A stretch of DNA of 64,000 nucleotides, taken from NCBI GenBank assembly GCA_030035585.1, contig CM057460.1, positions 130,742,714 through 130,806,713 on the forward strand. Direction: 5' to 3'. Shown piece by piece: positions 20,572-30,663 of this stretch. Within the stretch, counting starts at the first letter, position 1. Every line of letters begins with the position of its first letter. The translations under genes and the position numbers were made by a program. The notes beneath the pieces are model-generated. The model searched no databases. It saw only the letters and a list, made by a program, of their open reading frames with translations, and was not told the DNA's origin. This DNA is from Dugong dugon. Its lineage: Eukaryota > Chordata > Mammalia > Sirenia > Dugongidae.

Positions 20572-22858
20572 CCTCCAAATAAACCTCTTGCACTCTTAAC
20601 TTCCCAGTGTCTTCTTCTTGGGGGTCCTAACTGACGGGTCCTCTCTTGGTCCTTCCCTATTGGTCTCCTTGAGGTTGCAAAATGGCTGCTTCACCTCCAG
20701 CATCTTCAGCATTGTGCCTGTTTTTCTGGCAGATGTGGCACCATTAGCTGATTCTGCTCTTCTTTTAAGGGGTTTTCCTGCTTTTATTTCTTAGGCCAGA
20801 GCTGTGTCACATGACCACGGCATCCATAAGTGAGGCTGGGAAATATACATATATTTTTTGGTTTATTTGGTTTAGCTGAACATATTGTTGCCCCAACAAA
20901 ATTGAGTTCTGTTGCTGAGAAAGAAGGAAAGCATGGGTATTGTGTAGGCAACCAATAGTTTCTGGCCCACTTTATTTTCATTTCTGGAAAATCTCGAGTT
21001 AATGAAAGCAGTGTGCCTGTTGATAATACAGATGGTAATTAGGGTGGGAAAGAGACAGCTGACAGTCAGGCTGTTTGGTATAGTTGGGAGGGGGTTCTGC
21101 CACTGGGAAGGACAGGAAAGAAGAAAGACGAGCCTCTATCAGTAAGCACATCCCTATGAATCCCATGGTCTAAGCTATTATCCTCACTTTATAAATAAAT
21201 TGAAACTAGAGAAGTTAAGCATTCTTCCTACAAGCATTTATTGAGTACTTACTACATATATATTCTAGGCACTTGGGATTCATTCGTGAACAAAACAAAG
21301 ATCTCTCCTCTCAGGGGGCTTATGACCCTGCCTGCAGTGACATGATGGACACAGGAAGCCAGGTGTCTTAAATGCCCATTGTTATATTTGTTAGGGCCAA
21401 AAGGAATGTAACCTTAGGTTGCTTGAAATTTAAATAACGTTAATATTATGATTTAAAACCACCAGTGATTTGTCTGATTGCAAACAATATTTGATTTGAG
21501 AATCTAATTGACCTCCAACAGCTTGATAATATCTGCTGGCTCTTGGTCCCCATCTCTCTCCAACAACCTTGACATTTCTTCATCTCCTCTTAGGGTTTTT
21601 TTCTACCTGGTAAGGGAGAGAGATCCAGGGGGGACTAAATTCTCATCTCTCCTTCCAAATAATCCTTGAAAGAGCAATAAGCCATTTGGATGAATATAGG
21701 CAAGTATTCAGTTCTTTAGAGATTTGTCTTAAGTTGACAAATTATTTTTTATAACATATTGAAAAAAAAAGTAATGAGAAATAGTTTTTAATAACCATAT
21801 CTAAATGTTCATAACAAAGTCTTATTCTTCACACTCATTTTGAAAAGAGATATATTTTTTCCAATAATGCTGCCACTAATCAAAACTTTTGAACACCCTA
21901 CTGATTTCAGAACCAATTAGTATGTTACACAAGAAATTTGGTGTCATTATTAAATAGTGAGACCCTAGTTAATCACAATACCATTTTCTTTTTCATCAGA
22001 TCTGGTTCTGAATATCTTTGTCTATTTTTCAAATAGAATTCACTCATAAATGTTGAAAATTTCTTACCTCTGAGGAGATTTAAAAGTCTATGTTACAAAC
22101 CGAAGGCATTTTAGAAAAAGATGTTCAAAAATAATTCGAGTAATGGTGGTAATGTTAAAGTGAGGTCACAGACTCCTAAGATGTCTATTTGGATAAGGTA
22201 TAACATTTTATTTTGGCTGGTGTTGCACCACCTTTTCTGTGCATAGTCAAAATACATATTCAGGCATATTCCCTTATCTAAATCTAATCAATTCCTGTAA
22301 ATATTTTGGATGTCAAATTTTTGGACAGTGGTAGCCTACATTTCATTATTTTTAAATGGAAAAAATTGTAATCCATTTCCAGTACATCCAAAAACCTAAA
22401 ACAAGTTCCCCACAAATCACTCCTACATACCTACAAAGCACAGCGAAGCTTTCTTGAACCAACCAAAATTTCAAACATATAGATTTTTTTTACATTTTTC
22501 ATGCACAGAAGTCATAGACTTGGCAGATGAGAACGTGTGCATGTCAAGGCTTACGTCTTGTACAGTTTACACTTCTCTTAATGTGCCTTATCACCTCTCC
22601 CGTTTCTTGTAGTATATGGGATTTTTCCACACCTCTTAGACTTGCTTGCTTTCTTCACAGGCCTTTCCATTCTTTCAACAGATTTTTCTCCTAGTAAGGT
22701 GGGAAAAGTAGTGGTGATAATGCACAGCAGTTTTGATCAAGGAGTGCCTAAGCCACAAAGCTGTCTGGAGAATAGCTGAGAGGGCACTATAGCGCACTTG
22801 ATATCTTCTCACCAAGGCTCTGTGTCCCCTAAATCTTTTCTGTGGCACACATATTTGT
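20572..22858. other. Mostly unique DNA with ancient fragments
   Basis: CTTTATAAATAAATTGAAACT (about 21190) and GCATTTATTGAGTACTTACT (about 21235) look like MIR or L2 remnants at 21140-21330. The rest shows no gene or classified repeat. Confidence 0.4.
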
Positions 22859-22868
22859 AGATGATTTT

Positions 22869-25489
22869 CTTTTTTTGCTTTTTAAAAAATTTATTTATTT
22901 CTAATTGTACTTTAGGTGAAGGTTTACAGAACAAATATTTTCTCATTAAACAGTCAGTACACATATCATTTTATGACATTGGTTAACAACCCCACGACAT
23001 GTCAACACGCTCTCTTCTTGGCCTTGGAGGACACTCTTTTTTTTTTTTGGTGAAAATATACATAGCCAAAGATACACCATTTCAAAAATTTCTACATGTA
23101 CAATTCAGTTAGGTCGATTACGTTCTTCCAGTTGTGCTGCTATTCTTTAGATGTGCTGCTATATACTTTAGATGAAGGTTTACAGAACAAAATAGTTTCT
23201 CATTAAACAGTTAGTACACATATTGCCCTATGACAATGGTTAAGAACCCACTACATGTCAACACTGTCCTTACTCAACCTTGGATTTCCTATCACCAGCT
23301 TTCCTGTCCCCTTCTGCCTTCTAGTCTTTGTCCCTGGACTGCTGTGCCTCATTAGTCCCATTTTGTTTTATGGGGCTGTCCAATCCCCGGCTGAACAGTG
23401 AACCTTGGAAGTGACTTCACCACTGAGCTAAAAGGATGTCCGGGGGCCATACTCTCCAGGTTTCTCCAGTCTGTCAGGCCAGTAAATCTGGTCTTTTTTT
23501 GTGAGTTAGAATTCTGTTCTACATCCTTTTCCAGGGTCTGTCCAGGACCCTCTATTGTGATCCTGGTCAGAGCAGTCAGTGGTGATAGCCGGGCACCATC
23601 TAGCTGTACTGGACTCAGTCTGGTAGAAGCCGTAGTAGCTGTGGTCCATTAGCCCTTTGGACTAATATTTTCCTTGTGTCCTGTTCTCTTCATTTTCCCT
23701 TGCTCCTGAAGGGGTGAGACAAGTGGAGTATCTTAGATGGCTGCTCACAGGCTTTTAAGGCCCCAGACGCTACTCACCAAGGTAGAAATGTAGAACAAAT
23801 GTCTTTATAAACTGTTATGCCAGTTGAGCTAGATGTTCCCTGACACCATGGTCCCCACAACCCTCCGTCCAGCAATTCGGTCCCTCAGGGAGTTTGGATG
23901 TGTCTATGGAGCTTCCATGACCTTTTCTTGTACAAGTTGTGCTGGCTTCCCCAGTATTGTGTACTCTCTTACCCTTCACCAAAGTTACCACTCATCTATT
24001 GTCTATTTAGTATTTCCTCCCCACCCCTCCCATCCCTCATAACCAACAAAGATTGTTACTTTTTGTGTGTGAACTTTTTCATGAGTTTTTACAATAGTGG
24101 TCTCATAGAATATTTGTCCTTTTGTGATTGACTTATTTCACTCACCATAATGTCCTCCAGTTTCATCCACGTTATGAGTTGCTTCACAGATTCATCATTG
24201 TTCTTTATCATTGCATAATACTCCATTGTGTGTATGTACCATAGTTTGTTTATCCATTCATCTGTTGATGGGCATCTAGGTTGTTTCCATCATTTTGCAA
24301 TTGTGAACAATGCTGCCATGAACATTGATATGCATATATCTATTCATGTAATGGCTCTTATTTGTCTAGGATATATTCCTAGGAGTGGGATTGCTGGATC
24401 ATATGGTATTTCTATTTCTAGCTTTCTAAGGAAGTGCCATATCATTTTCCAAAATGGTTGTATCATTTTGCATTCCCACCAGCGGTGCATAAGAATTCCG
24501 ATCTCCCCACAGCCTCTCCAACATTTGTTATTTCCAGTGTTTTTGATTCATGCCAGTAATGCCAGGGTGAGATGGTATCTCATTGTGGTTTTAATTTACA
24601 TTTCTCTAATGGCTAGTGATCGCGAGCATTTCCTCATGTGCCTGTTGGCTGCTTGAGTGTCTTCTTTGGTGAAGTGTCTGTTCATTTCCTTTGCCCATTT
24701 TTTAATAGGATTATTTGTCTGTTTGTTGTAGAGGTGTTGGATTTTCTTGTAGATTATGGCGATTAGACCTTTGTCTGACTTGTACTGTCCAAAAACTTTT
24801 TTCCCAGTCTGTAAGTTCTCTTTTTACTCTTTTGGCGAAGTCTTTTGTAGAGCATAGGTGTTTGATATTTAGAAGATCCAATTTATCTAGCTTATCTTCT
24901 GGAGTTTGTGTGTTGGTGGTTACGGTTTGTATCCTGTTAATGACGTGTATTAGGGCCTGTAGCATTGGTCCTATTTTTTCTTCTATGAACTTTATACTTT
25001 TTGGCTTTATATTTAGGTCTTTGATCCATTTTTGAATTAGTTTTTGTACATGGTGTGAGGTATCGATTTTGTTTCCTTTTTTTTCAGATGGATATCCAGT
25101 TTTGCCAGCACCATTTGTTAAAAAGACTGTCTTTTCCCCATTTGATGGACTTTGGGCCCTTGTTGAAGATCAGGTAGACCATAAGTGGATGGATTTACAT
25201 CTGCATTCTCAATTCTGTTCCATTGGTCAATGTATCTGTCATTGTACCGGTACCAGTCTGTTTTGACTACTTTAGCTGTACAGTAGGTTTTGAGGTCAGG
25301 TAGTGTGAGTCCCCCTCCTTTATTCTTCTTCTTCAATAGTGCTTTACTTATTCAGGGCTTCTTCCCTTTCCATATAAAGTTAATGATCAGTTTTTCCATC
25401 TCTTTGAAGAATGTTGTTGGTATTTGGGTCAGGATTGCATTGTAAATTGCTTTGGGTAGAATTGTCATTTTTGCAATGTTGAGTATAGA
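22869..25489 (-). mobile_element. 5'-truncated L1 (L1-C), with a compound 3' end
   Basis: The 10-bp duplication AGATGATTTT flanks the block at 22859-22868 and 25490-25499. The main copy (23159-25489) has a 3' UTR followed by the ORF2 C-terminal half and stops at a sense 5' truncation. At its 3' side there is a second, partial copy of the same 3' UTR end (about 22890-23031: ACAGAACAAATATTTTCTCA). A short piece of a different L1 3' UTR follows (23034-23158: TGAAAATATACATAGCCAAA). The two 3' ends inside one duplication imply a nested or template-switched insertion. Confidence 0.82.
24090..25489 (-). pseudogene. L1-C ORF2 C-terminal part, truncated
   Basis: Minus-strand pieces include LIHVINRIQTVTTNTQTPED, KLDLLNIKHLCSTKDFAKRV with LTDWEKSF, and at the upstream side [20 protein letters not shown] with [16 protein letters not shown]. 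These are the post-RT part of L1 ORF2. Homology stops at 25489, where the insertion was 5'-truncated, so no RT catalytic motifs remain. Frameshifts break the frame. Confidence 0.85.
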
Positions 25490-25783
25490 AGATGATTTTT
25501 GATTTGGGTAGTGAATTTTAAGTAATCACTTTTATAAGTTGTTAGAGCAGATATGGTAAGTATTCAGCAAGTAGAAAGTGGCTTGTGTATCTACATATGT
25601 AATGTACGGTAGCTGAGTGCCAATTATTGCTATATCAAATACATTTTGTACTAGAAGAAAATCTCAACATTTCTTTGGAATTAATGATTAAAGTTTCTAT
25701 TTTGGTATCGGGAAAGTCTTACCTACAGTGGAGTTTGCCACATAATTCATATGCTTTTTTAAAAAACTGATATTCTGTTTTTT

Positions 25784-26161
25784 TTTTTTTTCCCCATCAC
25801 ATGTCTGTCAGTTCATCATACTGTGGTGGCTTGCGTGTTGCTGTATACTGAAAGCTTTGTCATCAGCATTTCAAATACCAGCACGGTCACCCTTGGTGGA
25901 CAGGTTCCAGTGGAGCTTCCAGACTAAGACAGACTAGGAAGAAAGTCCTGGCAGTCTACTCCTGAAAAAATTGGCCAGTGAAAATCTTATGAATAGCAGC
26001 GGAACATTGTCTGATATAGTGCCACAAGATGAGCCCCTCAGGTCAGAAGGCACTCAAAATATGACTAGGTAGAGCTGCCTCTTCAAAATAGAGTAGACCT
26101 TAATGACGTGGATGGAGTCAAACTTTCGGGACCTTCATTTGCTGATGTGGCATGACTCAAA
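25784..26161 (+). other. RTE 5' UTR
   Basis: This non-coding leader precedes the first codon of the RTE frame. It includes TGTGGTGGCTTGCGTGTTGC and CCACAAGATGAGCCCCTCAG. It ends at the ATG used for MRGNSCKHPLIIAKWNIQSM. Confidence 0.7.
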
Positions 26162-29100
26162 ATGAGAGGAAACAGTTGCAAACATCCATTAATAATTGCA
26201 AAGTGGAACATACAAAGCATGAATCTAGGAAAAATGGAAGACATCAAAAATGAAATGGAACACAAAAAGATTGGTATCTTAGGCATTAGTGAGCTGAAAG
26301 GGACTGGTATTGGTCACTTTGAATCAGAAAATCATATGGTCTACTACGCAGGGAATGACAACTGAAGAAGAATGGCAACACATTCATCGTCAAAAAGAAC
26401 ATTTCAGGATCTATCCTGAAGTACAGTGCTGTCAGTGATAGGCTAATATCCATACATCTACAAGGAAGATCAGTTAACACGACCATTATTCAAATTTATG
26501 CACCAACCGCTAATGCCAAAGATGAGGAAATTGAAGATTTTTACTAACTTCTGCAGTCTGAAAGTGATCAAACATGCAATCAAGAAGTACTGATAATTAC
26601 TGGTGATTGGAATGCGAAAGCTGAAAACAAAAAGGATCTGTAGTTGGAAAATGTGGCTTTGGTGATAGAAACAACGCCAGAGATTGCATGATAGAATTTT
26701 GCAAGACCAATGACTTAGTAATTTTAAATACTTTTTTCAGCAGAATAAATGGTGACTATACACGTAGATCACACTGGATGGAAAACACAGGGATCAAAGT
26801 GACTACATTTGTGGAACGAGACAATGGAAAAGCTCAGTATTATCTGTCAGAACAAGGCCAGGGGCTGACTGCGGAACAGACAATGAATTGCCCGTATGCA
26901 AGTTCAAGGTGAAGCTGAAGAAAATTAAAACAATCATACAAGAGCCAAAATATTGAGTGTATCCCACCTTAATTTGGAGACCATTTCAAGAACAGATTTG
27001 ATGCATTGAACACTAATGACTGAAGACCAGAGGAGTTGTGGGAAGACATGAAGGATATTATATATGAGGAAAGCAAAAGGTCATTAAAAAGACAGGAAAC
27101 AAAGAAAGGACCAAAATGTCAGAAGAGACTCTGAAACTTGCTACTGAACGTAGAATAGCTAGAGCAAATGGAAGAAATGATGAAGTAGAACAGCTGAACA
27201 GAAGCTTTCAAAGGCAGGTTGAGAAGGCAAAGTAAAATATTATAATGAAATGTGCAAAGGCCTGGAGTTAGAAAACTGAAAGGGAAGAACATGCCTGGCA
27301 TTTCTCAAGCTGAAAGAATTGAAGACAAATTCAAGCCTCAAATTGCAATTTTGAAGAATTCTGTGGGCAAAATATTGAATGACACAGGAAGCTTCAAAAG
27401 AAGACAGAGGGAATACACAGAATCACTGTATCAAAAAGAACTTGTTCTTATTCAACCATTTCAGCAGGTAGCATATGATCAAGAACCTATGGTATTGAAG
27501 GAAGAAGTCCAAGCTGCACTGAAGACATTGGCTACAAACAAGGCTCCAGGAATTGATGGAATACCAATGGAGAAGTTTCAACAAAGGGATGCAGTGCTGG
27601 AGGTGCTCACTTGTCTATGCCAAGGTATTTGGAAGACAGCTACCTAGCCAACTGATTGGAAGAGATCTGTATTGGTGCCAGTTTCAAAGAAAGGTGATCC
27701 AACAGGATGCAGAAATTATCAAACAATATCATTAATATCACACTCAAGTAAAATTTTGCTGAAGATCATTCAAAAGTGGTTGCAGCAGATAATTGACAGG
27801 GATTTGCCAGAAATTCAAGCTGGATTCAGAAGAGGATGTGGAAACAGGGATATCATTGCTGATATCAGATGGATCTTGGCTGAAAGCGGAGAATACCAGA
27901 AAGGTGCTTACCTGTGTTTTATTGACTATGCAAAGGCATTCGGCTGTGTGGATCATAACAAATTATGGATAACATTGCAAAAAATGGGAATTCCAGAACA
28001 CTTACTTGTGCTCAAGAGAAACCTGTATATAGAGCAAGACGCAGTAATTCAAACAGAACAAGGGGATACTGCATGGTTTAAAATCAGGAAAGGTGTGCAT
28101 CAGGGTTGTATCCTTTCACCATGCTTATTCAATCTATATGATGAGCAAATAATCTGAGATGCTAGATGTCTTGGTTATCTAGTGCTGCTATAGCAAAAAT
28201 ACCGCAAGTGGATGGCTTTAACAAAGAGAAATTTATTTCTTCACAGTAAGGTAGGCTAGAAGTCCAAATTCAGGGCGTCAGCTCCAGGGGAAGCCTTTCT
28301 CTCTCTGTCAGACTTCTCATCAATTTTCCCCTGGACTAGGAGCTTCTCTGAGCAGGGACCCCACCTCCAAAGGACAGGCTCTGCTCCCGTCACGACTTTC
28401 GTGGTAGTATGAAGTTTCCAACTCTCTGCTTGCTTCCCTTTCATCTCTTGTAAGATAAGAGGTGGTGCAGACCATACTCCAGTGAAACTCCCTTTACATT
28501 GGATCAGGCATGTGACCTTAGTAAGGGTGTTGCAACCCCACCCTAACCTCTTTAACATAAAATTACAATCACAAAATGGAGGACAACCACACAATACTGG
28601 GAATCATGGACTAAGTTGACACATATTTTTGGAGGACACAACTCAATCCATGACACTGGGCTATTTGAAGAAGAATGTGGCAACAGCATTGGTGGAAGAC
28701 TCATTAACAACCTGCGATATGCAGGTGACACAACCTTGCTTGCTGAAAGCAAAATAGTACTTGAAGCACTTACTAATGAAGATCAAAGACTGCAGCTTTC
28801 AGTATGGATTACACCCCAATGTAAAGAAAATAAAAATCCTCACAACTGGACCAATAAGCAGCATCATGATAAATGGAGAAAATATTGAAGTTGCCAAGGA
28901 TTACATTTTACTTGGATCCACAGTAAACACCCATAGAAGCCAGCAGTCAGGAAATCAAACAACATATTGCATTGGTAAATTTGCTGCAAAAGACCTCTTT
29001 AAAGTGTTAAAAAGCAAAGATGTCACGTTGAGGACTAAGGTGTGCCTGACCCAACCTGTGATATTTTCAATTGCCTCATATGCATGGGAGGGCTGGACAG

Positions 29101-29350
29101 TGAATAAGGAAGACTGAACAAGAACTGATGCCTTTGAATTATGGTGTTGGCAAAGAATATTGAATATACTATGGACTGCCAAAAGAATAAACAAGTCTTT
29201 CTTGGAAGAAATACAGCCAGAGTGCTCCTTGGAAGCGAGGATGACAAGACTTGGTCTCATGTACTTTGGACATGTTATCAGGAGAGACCAGTCCCTGGAG
29301 AAGAACATCATACTTGGTAAAATAGAGGGTCAGTGAAAAAGAGGAAGACC
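26162..29350 (+). pseudogene. RTE ORF (AP endonuclease and reverse transcriptase), broken
   Basis: The product would be a target-primed reverse transcriptase with an N-terminal AP-like endonuclease. The endonuclease shows AKWNIQSMNLGK, the GISELKGTG Glu motif and LIITGDWNAK. The late IDY motif reads KVTTF, so that Asp is lost. RT motifs in order: NKAPGIDGIP (27539), SKKGDPTGCRNYQTISLIS (27678), AGFRRGCGNRDII, FIDYAKAFGCVDH (second Asp to Gly, 27943-27945), KGVHQGCILSPCLFNLY (28091), then the LTR, then LRYAGDTTLL (YADD to YAGD, 28718-28729). The C-terminus continues as VAKDYILLGSTVN and AAKDLFKVLKSKDVTLRTKV. At least four frame changes plus the LTR make it inactive. Confidence 0.9.
28167..28655 (-). 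mobile_element. Solo LTR of a MaLR/ERVL-like family inside the RTE
   Basis: The 489-bp block starts TGTCTTGGTTATCTAGTGCT and ends CAACTCAATCCATGACA, that is TG...CA. CTAGA (28162-28166) and CTGGG (28656-28660) are a 5-bp duplication with two mismatches. On its sense (minus) strand the AATAAATTTCTCTTTG polyadenylation region lies near the 3' end. No gag, pol or env sequence is attached. It separates RT motifs B and C of the host RTE. Confidence 0.88.
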
Positions 29351-29473
29351 CTCAATGAGATGGCTGTAACAATGGGCTCAAACTCAACAAGGACTGTGAG
29401 GATGGTGCAGTACTGCTGAGAGTTGGAACTGGCTCAATGGCACTTAATAACAGCAGCAACAATTCTGTTTTTT

Positions 29474-30000
29474 GGCTAAGCATACTTTTTGTTGGATGAA
29501 GGAAGAATTTCTATAAAGGTCAACTAAATTCTCAAAGCTGAGTTGTGGAATTATTTTTAATCTATAGTAACTCATTAGATAAGTGTTTCTCAGATTAGTA
29601 TTTCCTGAAATAGCATCCTGGGAATTAACAGGTGTGGCTAAAAAATGTTTCATTGTAAAATAAGTATAGAGACATATGTCCTTTCTTTGGGGGTTCACAA
29701 CTCACTAGAACATATTAAAGACTAAGAAGTCTTGTGGAAAGAACAAAACAAAAACTTATCTATTAACTTTGTTCCATGAACATTTCCCATTTTTTTTTAA
29801 TGAAACATTCATTAATATCCTGCAAAAAGTCAGTTTGGGAGACACTCCTTTAAACCAGTTCTTAATTTCTATCGTGAACTGAAGATACTGCTTTAGAATT
29901 TGATGGAGTTAAGAAATATTATATAGTTACACATCTCCTCCATTTTCTAGCTCTTAAAAATATTCCAAAGGTATAACTATTGGTCTCTATTCGTCTGGAA
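29474..30000. other. Unique-looking AT-rich DNA
   Basis: No gene or classified repeat was recognised between the RTE and the next L1 fragment. Confidence 0.4.
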
Positions 30001-30530
30001 CAAAAGAGAAAGAAGGAAACCCAAGAATGAGAGGAGGAACCAAAATACAGGACTAATTGTTGCCTTGAACCGCTGCCCCCTCTACCTTGAGAACAGAGGA
30101 ACTAGATGGTGCCCAGCTACCACCACTACTGAACATTCTGATCTGGGACACAATAGACGGATTCTGATAACAGTGGAGAAAAATGTGGAACAGAACTTCA
30201 AATTCTTAAAGAATCCAGACTTACTGGACCTATCGAGGCTGAAGAAGTCCCCGAGATTATTGTCCTGAGTTACTCTTTAAACATTGAAGCAAAACTATCC
30301 TCTGAAGTCACCTTTAAACCAAGTGACAGCTTAACTCAAAAAGTAAAGATTTTCACCCTTGAATATTGTGCCCTTTAAAAAAATATTATAAGACCAAATG
30401 GACAACGGCCGTGCTAAAATAATGAGAATGTTGACACATAATGTCACTGAACCTTATGTATAGAAACTGTTATATATTCTGTATATTATCACTAAAAATA
30501 AAACAAAATATTATTAAAATATATTCTAAA
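30001..30530 (+). mobile_element. L1 3' UTR fragment, plus strand
   Basis: AACTAGATGGTGCCCAGCTA, GTGGAGAAAAATGTGGAACA and AATCCAGACTTACTGGACCT match the sense 3' UTR of the other L1s here. The end is A-rich (AAATAAAACAAAATATTATT). Only a 5'-truncated 3' end is present, and it is the only long L1 3' UTR here in plus orientation. Confidence 0.75.
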
Positions 30531-30663
30531 GAAACTAATTCTAATGCTAATTCTAATGCTAGAATCTGAGCCTTCAGTGACTCATAATCTTTTTGCTGGT
30601 GGAGAGTACTGCCTTGATCAGTGTTGATGGCTGCTGACTGATCATGGTGGTGGTTGCTGAAGG

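Larger units (their letters stand above)
25784..29461 (+). mobile_element. RTE-class LINE, near full length, split by an LTR
   Basis: The order is 5' UTR (25784-26161), a single ORF with AP endonuclease and reverse transcriptase (26162 to about 29350, broken), and a short 3' end finishing in GGCTCAATGGCACTTAATAA and AACAGCAGCAAC. ATTCTGTTTTTT at 25772-25783 and 29462-29473 is a plausible target duplication, though it is T-rich. Without the 489-bp LTR at 28167-28655 the element is ~3.2 kb, a normal length for RTE. A second copy, the 3' end only, is at 47645-48172. Confidence 0.9.
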
